Below, in pieces: positions 27,701-34,386 of a stretch of 39,756 nt of DNA; the first letter of the stretch is position 1; every line of letters begins with the position of its first letter. The translations under genes were made by a program, and so were the position numbers. The notes below the pieces were generated by a model that saw only the letters and a list, made by a program, of their open reading frames with translations, was not told the origin of the DNA and did no database searches. The DNA is from Planctomycetota bacterium (GTDB taxonomy: Bacteria > Planctomycetota > Planctomycetia > Pirellulales > Pirellulaceae), in NCBI GenBank assembly GCA_024277285.1, contig JAJRVM010000169.1:1-39756 (forward strand). Direction: 5' to 3'.

Positions 27701-28973
27701 TGCCCATTTCCCGATCGTAATAGACGAAAGCAATCTTCTTGTCCCGGTTGGGCAGACGCGCCAACCTCATCCAACTGACCGCACGGCCGACAAGATGCTC
27801 GATGCGATCAGGAATCGGTATGAACGCATCAGCGCTGCCGCCACCGGTCAACGTGCCCGCGCCGATTTGAGGTTCAATCGCACCACGCAGTTCCTGGCCG
27901 ATCACGTGAAACGCCATTTCACTTGACGAGATTCCTAACAGACTCTCCTTCCATTGGTCAATGGACTGCTTGCGAAAGAAGATCGAGTGCAAATGCGGAA
28001 CGCCGACTTTTTCTCGGAACGAAACCTGCTCACGGCTGTGGCACGTATGAATGACGGCCAGCGGCTTAAACTCCAACATGTCCTGTTCGTAGCTCGGTCC
28101 ATAATCGATCATGGCCACGGCCAGCACACCCTGAGTCTCGAAAGCACGAATCAACGCCTCAACAACTTTCGGTTGCTGGAAGGCAAGGTGAGTCGAATGC
28201 ACGGCGACGACCGCGCGCGGCACGTCGTCGATTTTGCGGCCATGCTCGCGCGCCCAGCGCAGAAACTGTCCCGTGTTTTCGAACAGGCCCTCGTGGTCGG
28301 GATGAAACAGCCCGCCCTGACGCGCGCTCGCCACCGGCGGCAGGATGCTGCCAGGACGCTTCAAATACGTCACGCTGACATAAACCAGAAACCGCCTGAG
28401 GTTCTCGGGCGTTGAACCGTAATATGCCTTCAATTCCGGGTCGCTCTCAATCACCCCCTGTTTGGTCAGCTCCGGCAGATGCCGCTCGGCCAGCCCGGAA
28501 ATCGAAAAGACCCGCAAATGAGGATTACGTTTCCTGGCTGCAACGATCAAGCGACGGTATTTTTCACGATCCTCCCGACGAAGATGCTGCAAGAACACCA
28601 GTTGATAGACCGACAGATCGGCTTGTTCCCCCGCAAGCTGCGCGTCATTCAAATAGTCAAGTCGCAGCTTCAACTCGGGCGCGAATCGCTGTAGCGTTGC
28701 AAACACACCTCCGTGGAGGCCAACAAACGCGATCCGCGCGACGTCAGGAACGTCGCCCTTGTCAATCTGGCCCTTGTCAATCTGGTTGCTCGGCCTGGCT
28801 GCATCTTGCGCGTGCGGTGCTGTGCCATTCTGCCCGTGCGCGGCGCAACAGAAGGAACAACATATCAGCAGCCCGACAGTGAATCGAACGATAACCCGCG
28901 ACGCATTCTTGTCTCCCGTTTGTAGGCTATCACTGCCCAACGCTTGCCCGTCACAATCAATATTCACGGACAA
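24750..28973 (-). CDS. CobN/BchH-like chelatase large subunit, exported and membrane-anchored
   Basis: About 1407 residues from a TTG at 28973 with AGGGAGG five bases upstream; the frame is open to 28997. No suitable ATG exists near the N-terminus. A signal sequence (RFTVGLLICCSFCCAAHGQ) comes first. The CobN fold then spans nearly the whole protein, with the hallmark MVHFGTHGTEFLLPGK near residue 600, followed by IINNLGESSPVRRRAYAVLIDHLVPP. A Pro/Ser/Thr linker near the end leads to a C-terminal helix (LGFVMVMACCGLILLGYFF) and a basic tail. The predicted topology is periplasmic chelatase with a cytosolic tail. Classical CobN/ChlH partners (CobS/T, ChlI/D ATPases) are absent, while ExbB-like and DUF2149 genes follow directly. 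This matches HmuS-type proteins of Bacteroidota, reported as haem-handling chelatases (from memory). Substrate here unknown. Confidence 0.88.
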   Translation of the reverse strand: MSVNIDCDGQALGSDSLQTGDKNASRVIVRFTVGLLICCSFCCAAHGQNGTAPHAQDAARPSNQIDKGQIDKGDVPDVARIAFVGLHGGVFATLQRFAPELKLRLDYLNDAQLAGEQADLSVYQLVFLQHLRREDREKYRRLIVAARKRNPHLRVFSISGLAERHLPELTKQGVIESDPELKAYYGSTPENLRRFLVYVSVTYLKRPGSILPPVASARQGGLFHPDHEGLFENTGQFLRWAREHGRKIDDVPRAVVAVHSTHLAFQQPKVVEALIRAFETQGVLAVAMIDYGPSYEQDMLEFKPLAVIHTCHSREQVSFREKVGVPHLHSIFFRKQSIDQWKESLLGISSSEMAFHVIGQELRGAIEPQIGAGTLTGGGSADAFIPIPDRIEHLVGRAVSWMRLARLPNRDKKIAFVYYDREMGKAELMRGSATGMFMNGPRSLVNVLQRMRKEGYSMAPVPANENELVNWMTERGRQIGVWAPGVLDQLARSGDAVLIPADVYKEWFEAKVPAKQRQALVKRWGPPPGKFLVWHDQGKQYIVVPRIDLGNVILLPQPLRGEAHDTSLVHDKRVPPPHNYLATYFWLQEAFGADAMVHFGTHGTEFLLPGKATGLSRADWPDVVMGTVPNINPWIINNLGESSPVRRRAYAVLIDHLVPPSVNAELSDELLNLHNDVDKWGTLEEGALKKKFRESITRQFRAARLERDLHIDLSNDRLLTPQEIDRLLAHLHDIHNETTPVSLHVFGEPPRDDLLVAWIVTCLRQRFRDGLGDVIHVPADEALNAGDRQKYLRQKAEEIVTLVVRQKFKCEEAIRSVGGVVPNEGLPESVLEGIELAERLRKDFARTHNEIDNLLAALDGRFIPPGPGNSPDRNSAVVPTGRNMYVMNPEEVPTQPSWEIGKQLIDQLLAQQLETQGRYPRKVAFTLNSFATFQDYGVMESQILYLMGVRPVWDERNLVADLELIPAAELGRPRIDVFISSLGYYRDMLPTRMRLLDKAVRLVAAHKEEANYVYANSVRVQAELEQQGIASPKATTLSRARIFGGPPGQFGSAGYYYLVERSGQWDSREELMNAYLGFSRYVYTEGIWGEDAPETYNRHIQGTDVLLRSWSDRTRSPLSNKYTWYKGGSLSLAIKHLTGKEPEWFLSDVRDPDRAAMVKAADALRKDYRVRLFNRKWIEGMMREGYAGADQVAVHVSNTMGWKIMRANSVSDDIWEEIVDIYIRDKRNLSIRDWFEAENPFAFQEITEILLETVRKGYWTPDESTLREIATEYARSVARHGEGGGLRGGGNKKLEAFVEQVLSAPGRRELDTLLADYQARTRESSTPKRSARPAPKTESSEPDQTEFVQGRQLARKSSPQRPSPTSPSPTSPSPTSPTWYTLGFVMVMACCGLILLGYFFRRDMPRK
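24844..24888. repeat. 15-bp tandem repeat, three units, in the chelatase gene
   Basis: GGTGATGTTGGTGAC occurs twice and then once with one change. On the coding strand it yields a Pro-Thr/Ser-Pro-rich linker (SPTSP units) just before the C-terminal membrane anchor. The unit number could vary between strains without frameshift. Confidence 0.85.
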
Positions 28974-29928
28974 TCTCGCCTCCCTGCTTGGTGCCAATCG
29001 CCCTTATGACCGTGCGATCGATACTGTCGATAATGAAATGAACCGAGCCATCACACAAGCAGAAAAGAGCGCCGCCGGTATGGGCGCTGCGAGCGGCGAA
29101 ATTCGTGCAGCCGTTGTTGGGCGCCTTGCAGTCGAAGCGCGCGTCGTTCGGACCTCGATCCGTGCTGAACATATTGTGCTGCGGGTGCCCACCAAACCAA
29201 ACGGTGGCTCGATCCGAGGCGTTGGGAGCCAGCCCCTGGCAGGAGTCGATATCCTGAGCGTTGGCACCAATTCCGCCACCCCTCCGTCCATATATGTAAT
29301 TGTCCTGCAAGCTAATCGGGTCGAGATCGCCTTTCAGAGTCTCGCCGATTGCGATCGTATTGGAAGTGCCGTCAATGATTTCCGCGAAACGTGTCCAGGT
29401 GTCATGCCCGAATACGCCGTTGCATCTCTTCCCTCGGCAGCGGCAGTCGATCCCTTGATTCCCCAAATAATTGGAGGGTGCCCAGATCGGATTGACGCGG
29501 TCGATCGGATCGCTGGGACAGATGAACGTGCTGATATCGTTCCCTCCGGCCTCAAAAAAAGCGGGATTGCTGGTCACCGATCCGTTCGGGTTTGGCATGC
29601 TGTTGCTGGGACCAATCTGACTGAAATTGATCAGATCGTAGACAGACGTCTGTTCGACATACGGCAACAAGTAGGTCAACCAGCCAATCTGGTGCCGATA
29701 AGCCCGACCAGTGGTGCCGGTGTCGAGATGCGCCGCTGGGAACATCCGGTGCGTATCGTGGTAGTTGTGCAGCGCAAGCCCGAGTTGCTTCAAGTTGTTC
29801 TTGCACTGCATCCGCCGTGCCGCGGCGCGGGCCTGCTGTACGGCCGGCAGAAGCAACGCGACCAGGATTCCAATGATCGCGATGACCACAAGCAGTTCGA
29901 CTAAGGTAAAACCACGATTCTTTCGCAT
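28957..29928 (-). CDS. DUF1559 pseudopilin-like protein (H-X9-DG type)
   Basis: 323 residues. It begins with a type IV pilin-like leader, MRKNRGFTLVELLVVIAIIG, with prepilin cleavage expected at G|FTLVE, and a single hydrophobic helix. The DUF1559 body follows (NNLKQLGLALHNYHDTHRMFPAAH, FICPSDP, the DGTSNTIAIGET segment). It ends with H-X9-DG: HTGGALFCLCDGSVHF. Planctomycetes carry many such proteins and their role is unknown. The stop overlaps the chelatase start by 17 nt, and the chelatase Shine-Dalgarno sequence lies inside this gene. An AAGGA lies 11 nt before the ATG. Four GGGAT units sit in the leader at 29954-29973. Confidence 0.92.
   Translation of the reverse strand: MRKNRGFTLVELLVVIAIIGILVALLLPAVQQARAAARRMQCKNNLKQLGLALHNYHDTHRMFPAAHLDTGTTGRAYRHQIGWLTYLLPYVEQTSVYDLINFSQIGPSNSMPNPNGSVTSNPAFFEAGGNDISTFICPSDPIDRVNPIWAPSNYLGNQGIDCRCRGKRCNGVFGHDTWTRFAEIIDGTSNTIAIGETLKGDLDPISLQDNYIYGRRGGGIGANAQDIDSCQGLAPNASDRATVWFGGHPQHNMFSTDRGPNDARFDCKAPNNGCTNFAARSAHTGGALFCLCDGSVHFIIDSIDRTVIRAIGTKQGGEIVREY
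28979..28985 (-). promoter_or_regulatory. Shine-Dalgarno site deciding the TTG start of the chelatase-like gene
   Basis: On the minus strand AGGGAGG is followed by CGAGA and TTG at 28973. No ATG is available in frame near the signal peptide. The site lies inside the last codons of the DUF1559 gene, so the two genes are probably translationally coupled. Confidence 0.6.
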
Positions 29929-30008
29929 GGGACCGTCTTTCCTTTGAACTGACGGGATGGGATGGGATGGGATTCAGGCAAGCCGATGCTCGGAGCCTGC
30001 CACAACTA

Positions 30009-30287
30009 CTACTGTTCGGCAAGCCACTTCTTTAGGTCGGCGGCGCACTGGTCGTCGCAGACGATGTATTCGACTCCACCGACGGTGATCAGATGCGCTT
30101 CGGCAACCGTGCTGATCTTCTCGTCACATTGTGCGCAAACGCCCGGCCGGCCCACGGGACTGGTAACCGTCGCCTCCAGTTGGGGAGCCGCTTCACCGCA
30201 ACCGGCCAGTAACAGCCCCAGCAACACGCCACCAGAGAGCAACGTTGATCGACAGTAAGCCGTGGAGAGTTGGAACGTTTTCGACAT
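30009..30287 (-). CDS. TRASH-like cysteine-motif lipoprotein
   Basis: 92 residues from MSKTFQLSTAY. A lipoprotein signal peptide (GGVLLGLLLAGC) puts the acylated Cys near residue 30. The mature part is short and carries CAQC (residues 51-54) and CDDQC (77-81) separated by 22 residues. This CxxC...CxxxC spacing is that of TRASH/YHS-type metal-binding fingers (VEYIVCDDQC resembles the usual YCxxxC end). Such domains bind or deliver transition metals. It is the first gene of the minus-strand cluster, 80 bp before the DUF1559 gene. I infer a periplasmic metal-binding helper of the chelatase system. The frame is open much further upstream, but the lipobox fixes this start. Confidence 0.72.
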   Translation of the reverse strand: MSKTFQLSTAYCRSTLLSGGVLLGLLLAGCGEAAPQLEATVTSPVGRPGVCAQCDEKISTVAEAHLITVGGVEYIVCDDQCAADLKKWLAEQ

Positions 30288-30746
30288 GCTTGAATCTCGG
30301 CAGTTGACACAAAATGGGGTAAGAACATTGGAGGGCGAGCGGCATGGCCAGGAGCGGACTTCTTTGGCGCGTGCCTGGAACGGAGGAATGCCCCTTCGGC
30401 AGCGCGTAACGGTAGCCGCGCCGCTCATCACCCTGCCTACGGCAAGTGCCGTGCCAAAACCGAAAATATTGTTCCGCACCCTGTTTTCAGGGGCGAACAG
30501 CCTCCGGCCAAGAGCGTGCCCGAAGCCACGTGGACATTCTTTCGACACACGCGGTGAACATTTCGACACCAGCAGCTCATCATGCCTCACTGAGAACGTA
30601 ACCGTTCACGCAGTTCAAGTCACAACCGACTCATCACGCCGACTGCGGAACGACTGCCCAACTTCAAGTGGCGTCCGGGTTGAAAGGCGAGCGGCCAACG
30701 TTGAAGCCCACCGCGTCTTGATTCGGCCTCAGCAAAGCGACGATTA
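30288..30746. other. Divergent intergenic region
   Basis: Upstream of the lipoprotein gene. It contains GTAACCGTTCAC (30600-30611), the exact complement of GTGAACGGTTAC at 30914-30925, and no credible coding sequence. The promoter of the chelatase cluster should lie here, but I could not identify it with confidence. Confidence 0.4.
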
Positions 30747-30881
30747 ATAGAAAACCTCACGTTCGACCGGCGAAAGACGAAGGACGCGTTGCTCGTAGCT
30801 GACCAGTCGTGCCTTCCACCGGGGCAAGCCCGGCCGGAGGGCGTTTTCCATTAGCGTCTATCCGCGTTTATTGGCGGTCCC
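30747..30881. repeat. Dispersed intergenic repeat, copy 3
   Basis: Blocks in order: ATAGAAAACC, CGTTCGACCGGCGAAAGAC, TCGTAGCTGACCAGTCGTGCC (spanning 30793-30813), a CCGGGGCAAGCCCGG hairpin, GGAGGGCGTTTTCCATTAGCG and TTTATTGGCGGTC. It is colinear with copy 2. A partial tail copy (AGCGTCCATTCACGCTGATTAGCGGTT) lies at 31864-31890. Confidence 0.8.
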
Positions 30882-30994
30882 TTTCTAAATGTGCCGATTG
30901 CGTTCTCGTTTCCGTGAACGGTTACCCGAAAACTTACCACGGCCGCGAACCCAATCCCCGCGAACCTCCCCGCTCGGTCCGTGTCTTGCTGTAC

Positions 30995-31816
30995 ATGGAC
31001 ATCAATCTAATCAAGACGAAATTTGAAAAGCTGGGGGCTCGAGCAAAGTGTCGCCCGTTGATTCGCAATCGGTGGCGCGTTGTGCCCGGTCCGGTTGTCA
31101 TCGACATCGGCCATGACCGGCACGGCGAGTTCTTCGACATCCAGGCCGACGACGATGCCAATGTCGAGGTGCTGGACGTTCAGCCCCGGGACCGCCACCT
31201 GCTTCTCATGGTGCGTCAACCGGCCGAACGCCCTCACCAGAGCGACATCAAGGACAAGTTCCTTTGTGGCCACGACGAACGCCACTGGTTCGTGGCAGGT
31301 GTGCCCGAACGTGCCTCCGTCAGCACCGTGGTTACCGCCAAAGAGGCACTGAAGCCGGATGCCGTACGGACTCGCGAACAGGGAAAACGAGGCAAGCGGA
31401 AGAAGCGGCTGCGACGCAAGACCGATGTCTTCATTCGCCAGGGCGAATGGTTCTTCATCCCAGCCCCCGAGTTGCAGGTCAACAACAAGCTGATCCTGAC
31501 CAACGAGCCGATCCGCCGCGGTAGCGGTAAGCCTCACATGTGCAAAGAGTTGTATCGTGCCGGTGGCACGACCGTCCACGTGTGCGGTCAGCATCCCAAC
31601 GGCCTGACGGCGGATAAGTACCGGAAGTTGCTACTGTCGAATCCCAAAGCCGCCAAGTGGAACTGGCGCACCATGGCGCGTGATCCGATCGTCTACGTTC
31701 GAGGTAAGGTGTGGCACCCCGATCATGCCACCATCCGACTGGACGTTTGGCACCGAGTTGAAATGAATACCGAGAACCGCTCCCGCGCGATGGCAGCCGT
31801 GGCATTTCTGGACTGA
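30995..31816 (+). CDS. Conserved-looking soluble protein of unknown function
   Basis: 273 residues from MDINLIKTKFEKLG; the frame is open to 30809, but the extra codons read through repeat DNA and look non-coding. There is no signal peptide or membrane helix. Notable segments are GPVVIDIGHDRHGEFFDI (about 32-49), VLDVQPRDRHLLLMVRQP, FLCGHDERHWFVAGVP (about 89-104), a very basic stretch GKRGKRKKRLRRK (about 131-143), FIRQGEWFFIPAPEL (about 146-160), NEPIRRGSGKPH and KVWHPDHATI. I recall similar uncharacterised proteins in planctomycetes but cannot name the family. No Shine-Dalgarno sequence precedes the ATG. It stands alone between a dispersed repeat and a hairpin. Confidence 0.7.
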   Translation: MDINLIKTKFEKLGARAKCRPLIRNRWRVVPGPVVIDIGHDRHGEFFDIQADDDANVEVLDVQPRDRHLLLMVRQPAERPHQSDIKDKFLCGHDERHWFVAGVPERASVSTVVTAKEALKPDAVRTREQGKRGKRKKRLRRKTDVFIRQGEWFFIPAPELQVNNKLILTNEPIRRGSGKPHMCKELYRAGGTTVHVCGQHPNGLTADKYRKLLLSNPKAAKWNWRTMARDPIVYVRGKVWHPDHATIRLDVWHRVEMNTENRSRAMAAVAFLD

Positions 31817-31893
31817 GCCACACGCGATGGACCGGAATTGGGTGTTGCGCCGTCGCCACCATGAGCGTCCATTCACGCTGATTAGCGGTTCTT

Positions 31894-31930
31894 GTTCCAC
31901 GGCCCGTCGGCATTGCCCGAGGCCGTGAAC
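31894..31930. terminator. Hairpin between convergent genes
   Basis: GTTCCACGGCC (31894-31904) pairs with GGCCGTGAAC (31921-31930) with one bulged base and a 16-nt loop. It sits between the 3' ends of the unknown + gene and the PPC gene, so a bidirectional terminator is plausible. The same stem sequence appears at 34258-34282. Confidence 0.45.
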
Positions 31931-31935
31931 CGCTG

Positions 31936-34161
31936 CTACTTGATTAACCGAGCTTCGATGGCGGCAATTTGGCGGTTGGCAAAATCGTCGGTAAAGAACC
32001 ACTGCTGATACAGGGCTTCAATTTGTTTTAGATACCAGTCGACTGAGGACTTTTTCAGGGTCCGTTTCACACCTTTCGGTCGATCGGCGTCACGGATCGG
32101 CGGACGAATGCGATCGGCTGGCGGCTTGTAGGCTGGATTGTAGACCACGGCCGGCAGATTCTCCGCAGGCAGCAGATGACGCCACAGGAAGGCCTGCATT
32201 CGGTCTTCGGCCGGCACGGCCTCGTGAACAACTTCCCGGTCCCCAATTTTGGCGCTGCCCACCACGGTCAGATTGACCGGCTGTTGCGTCTCCGGCAGGC
32301 TGGTTTTCACCGCGATCTTGATCGTGTCTTTGTTGGCCGCCAGCGTGGCACCAGGCGATTCAAACCCCTTCGGCAGGTCCTTAAAGCTCAACTTGATCGG
32401 TCCTTTGTATCCATCCCTGCGCAGAGCAAAGACGGTTACCGCGACAGACGACTTGCTGCGGAGCACGATCCGAGAAGGAATCAATCGCAAGACGAAATCG
32501 GGCTGTGGCCGACTGATGCGGAGCCGATAGGCATACGCCTTTCCAGCATGTCGCCGCGCGTCGCCGAGGTGAATAAAATACTTCCCGTCGGCGGGCAGCT
32601 TGACCATGAGGTAGGAATCGGCGTGGTCGGTGTTTAGCCCCGACGCTGCGTCATAGTGATCGTCGTTCAACCCGATGATCTTGCCGTCAGCTCTGGTGAC
32701 TTTGACGAACGAGTCAAACGGAGATCCGAGTCGGCGCGCATGCACTTCTGCAACGATCGTCTCCCCCGCATGCCCATCCACCTCGAAGACATCCCAATCG
32801 CCCGGATGATCCGCGCGCCCATTCACGATGATCGGAAGCGTCACTTTCTGCGCCTTGGCCGGCTCGTCATTCGATTCCTGGTCCAGGCACTCGGGCAGTG
32901 TATCGAGAGCAAACGACACGTAGTTGGACACGAGGCTCCCATCGGTGGCGGCGATCAAATAGCGGCCCGACTTGGCCTCTTTGGGCGGTGGTGCCAGCGT
33001 GGTCTTTTCCAGATTCCAGCCGTTCATCTCGATCTTAACCGGCTCGCCCACGCGGCCACCCAACGGAAATATGCTGGTCACGAACGGCAACTCAGCGACG
33101 GTGATCCGATACACAAAACTCTCGCGGCCACGAAACAGGGCTTCGTTAATGGACAGCACGTACTCGCCGTCCTCGGGGACCTCGAAATAGAGGACCGGAT
33201 CGGGGTCGAAACGGAAGTCGTCGTTGTACGCCAACTCCTTGCCGCTGGCGTCACAGAGCTTCAACACAGCTTGAAACCAACCAGGAACACCGTCGGCCAC
33301 GTAGGGGATCAGGTGTCGCGCTTTGGCAGAGATCACCAGCCGCTGCCCCTTGGTGGCCTGGAAACGATACCGATTCATTTCGCCCGCAGCGACCTGACCG
33401 TTCATGGTGCAGGGCAAAGTGACCTGCATTTCTTCTTCCTCCGGCGGCCTCTTGCGTTGGGCTAGATACTCTTTTCCGAGCACCGGTTTGCGCGCGGTCT
33501 TCATCGGCTTGCGCGCGACTTCGGGTACTTGGCCCACGTAAAACGACAACGCGTTGGAGATACCCCGCTTGGTGATCACGCGGATCTCGCGGCGGCCCGG
33601 CTTCGCGTCGGGATCCACCGTCACTTCAGCAAAAACGAGCTCTCTGTGAGCACGCACGGCCGGGTTGCGTTCGTCTTCCGCGAAGATCCGCTGGAGCCGT
33701 TCGATCAAGTTCCGCTTGGCCACTTCCTTCTCGGAGGGTGGAGAAGCGTCCTTGGCGGCGGCCGGCGGCGGAGTTTTTTCCGGACCAATGGTCGCGGGAA
33801 ACTCGAACCAGGCCATCTTGGCGGCCATTACGTCGTCCACCGTCGCGTCTTTCTTCTTCAATGCGTTCAGCTGCTGTCTGAGCAACGACATTTCCTGGTT
33901 ATTCATGACCCGGTAATAATCGATCAGCCGCACGGAGACCCCTTCCCCAGTTACCACCAAATCAGAAGCATCGATCAACCCCTGTCCACCCAACCTGATC
34001 GGGAACGTGCTGCCCTGCTGGCCGCCGGCCGGATAGACATAGCCGATGTACTGGTTCTGCGCGTTGACGGAAGATGCAGCAGCCAGAAGCACGGCCAGCA
34101 CCCCAACTGCCAATCTGATGGTTGCCAGTCTCAAGGCGGGAAGTCTATTGAATCTGCTCAT
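31936..34161 (-). CDS. Secreted PPC-domain protein of planctomycete type
   Basis: 741 residues; GGAG lies seven bases before the ATG. The signal peptide (LAVGVLAVLLAAASSVNAQ) is followed by an IPT/TIG-like start (VYPAGGQQGSTFPIRLGGQGL). Two bacterial pre-peptidase C-terminal-like beta-sandwich domains come next, at about 230-360 and 420-530: GQRLVISAKARHL...GEYVLSINEALF, and DVFEVDGHAGETIVAEVHARRLGSPFDSFVKV...LPADGKYFIHLGD. Such proteins are thought to bind polymer or assist envelope enzymes; no peptidase domain is present. It is the last gene of a minus-strand set with DUF1549/DUF1553 and DUF1501 genes, a combination common in planctomycetes. Confidence 0.85.
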   Translation of the reverse strand: MSRFNRLPALRLATIRLAVGVLAVLLAAASSVNAQNQYIGYVYPAGGQQGSTFPIRLGGQGLIDASDLVVTGEGVSVRLIDYYRVMNNQEMSLLRQQLNALKKKDATVDDVMAAKMAWFEFPATIGPEKTPPPAAAKDASPPSEKEVAKRNLIERLQRIFAEDERNPAVRAHRELVFAEVTVDPDAKPGRREIRVITKRGISNALSFYVGQVPEVARKPMKTARKPVLGKEYLAQRKRPPEEEEMQVTLPCTMNGQVAAGEMNRYRFQATKGQRLVISAKARHLIPYVADGVPGWFQAVLKLCDASGKELAYNDDFRFDPDPVLYFEVPEDGEYVLSINEALFRGRESFVYRITVAELPFVTSIFPLGGRVGEPVKIEMNGWNLEKTTLAPPPKEAKSGRYLIAATDGSLVSNYVSFALDTLPECLDQESNDEPAKAQKVTLPIIVNGRADHPGDWDVFEVDGHAGETIVAEVHARRLGSPFDSFVKVTRADGKIIGLNDDHYDAASGLNTDHADSYLMVKLPADGKYFIHLGDARRHAGKAYAYRLRISRPQPDFVLRLIPSRIVLRSKSSVAVTVFALRRDGYKGPIKLSFKDLPKGFESPGATLAANKDTIKIAVKTSLPETQQPVNLTVVGSAKIGDREVVHEAVPAEDRMQAFLWRHLLPAENLPAVVYNPAYKPPADRIRPPIRDADRPKGVKRTLKKSSVDWYLKQIEALYQQWFFTDDFANRQIAAIEARLIK

Positions 34162-34257
34162 CGAGCTTCTCCGTTTTCTGCACGGTTAGAGTCAAAAGCT
34201 AACGTTGCTGAATGCTTGGCAACGGCGAGCCGTAATGACGACTGTATTCGGGCAACC

Positions 34258-34282
34258 GTTCACGGCCCCCAAGGCCGTGAAC
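34258..34282. repeat. 10-bp stem hairpin between the DUF1501 and PPC genes
   Basis: GTTCACGGCC-CCCAA-GGCCGTGAAC is perfect over 10 bp. It lies in the 225-bp gap inside the minus-strand set and could be an internal terminator or one of the dispersed hairpins (related to 31894 and 20204). Confidence 0.65.
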
Positions 34283-34386
34283 GGCTACGTATTCTGAAAG
34301 GCAACTAGCGGCGGCGTTTGCCGCAGCGATTCTTCCCGCCGACAATCTCGGCTGCGTGGCGCGATCCCCGCGCAGCCGAACCACTT

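Noticed and set aside
27006..27926. Open frame of 306 codons on the + strand
   Set aside because: Antisense to the chelatase-like gene, whose motifs are clear here. The opposite frame has no recognisable domain.
24750..28973. Cytosolic cobaltochelatase CobN for cobalamin synthesis
   Set aside because: The signal peptide, C-terminal anchor and ExbB/DUF2149 neighbours argue against it, and no cob genes or CobS/T are present in the window.
28759..29904. Open frame of 381 codons on the + strand
   Set aside because: Antisense to the DUF1559 gene and to the chelatase N-terminus, both supported by strong signatures.
29954..29973. GGGAT x4 tandem units as a G-quadruplex or phase-variable promoter
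   Set aside because: Only four 5-bp units lie in the leader of the DUF1559 gene. G-runs of three with short loops could form a quadruplex, but there is no further support.
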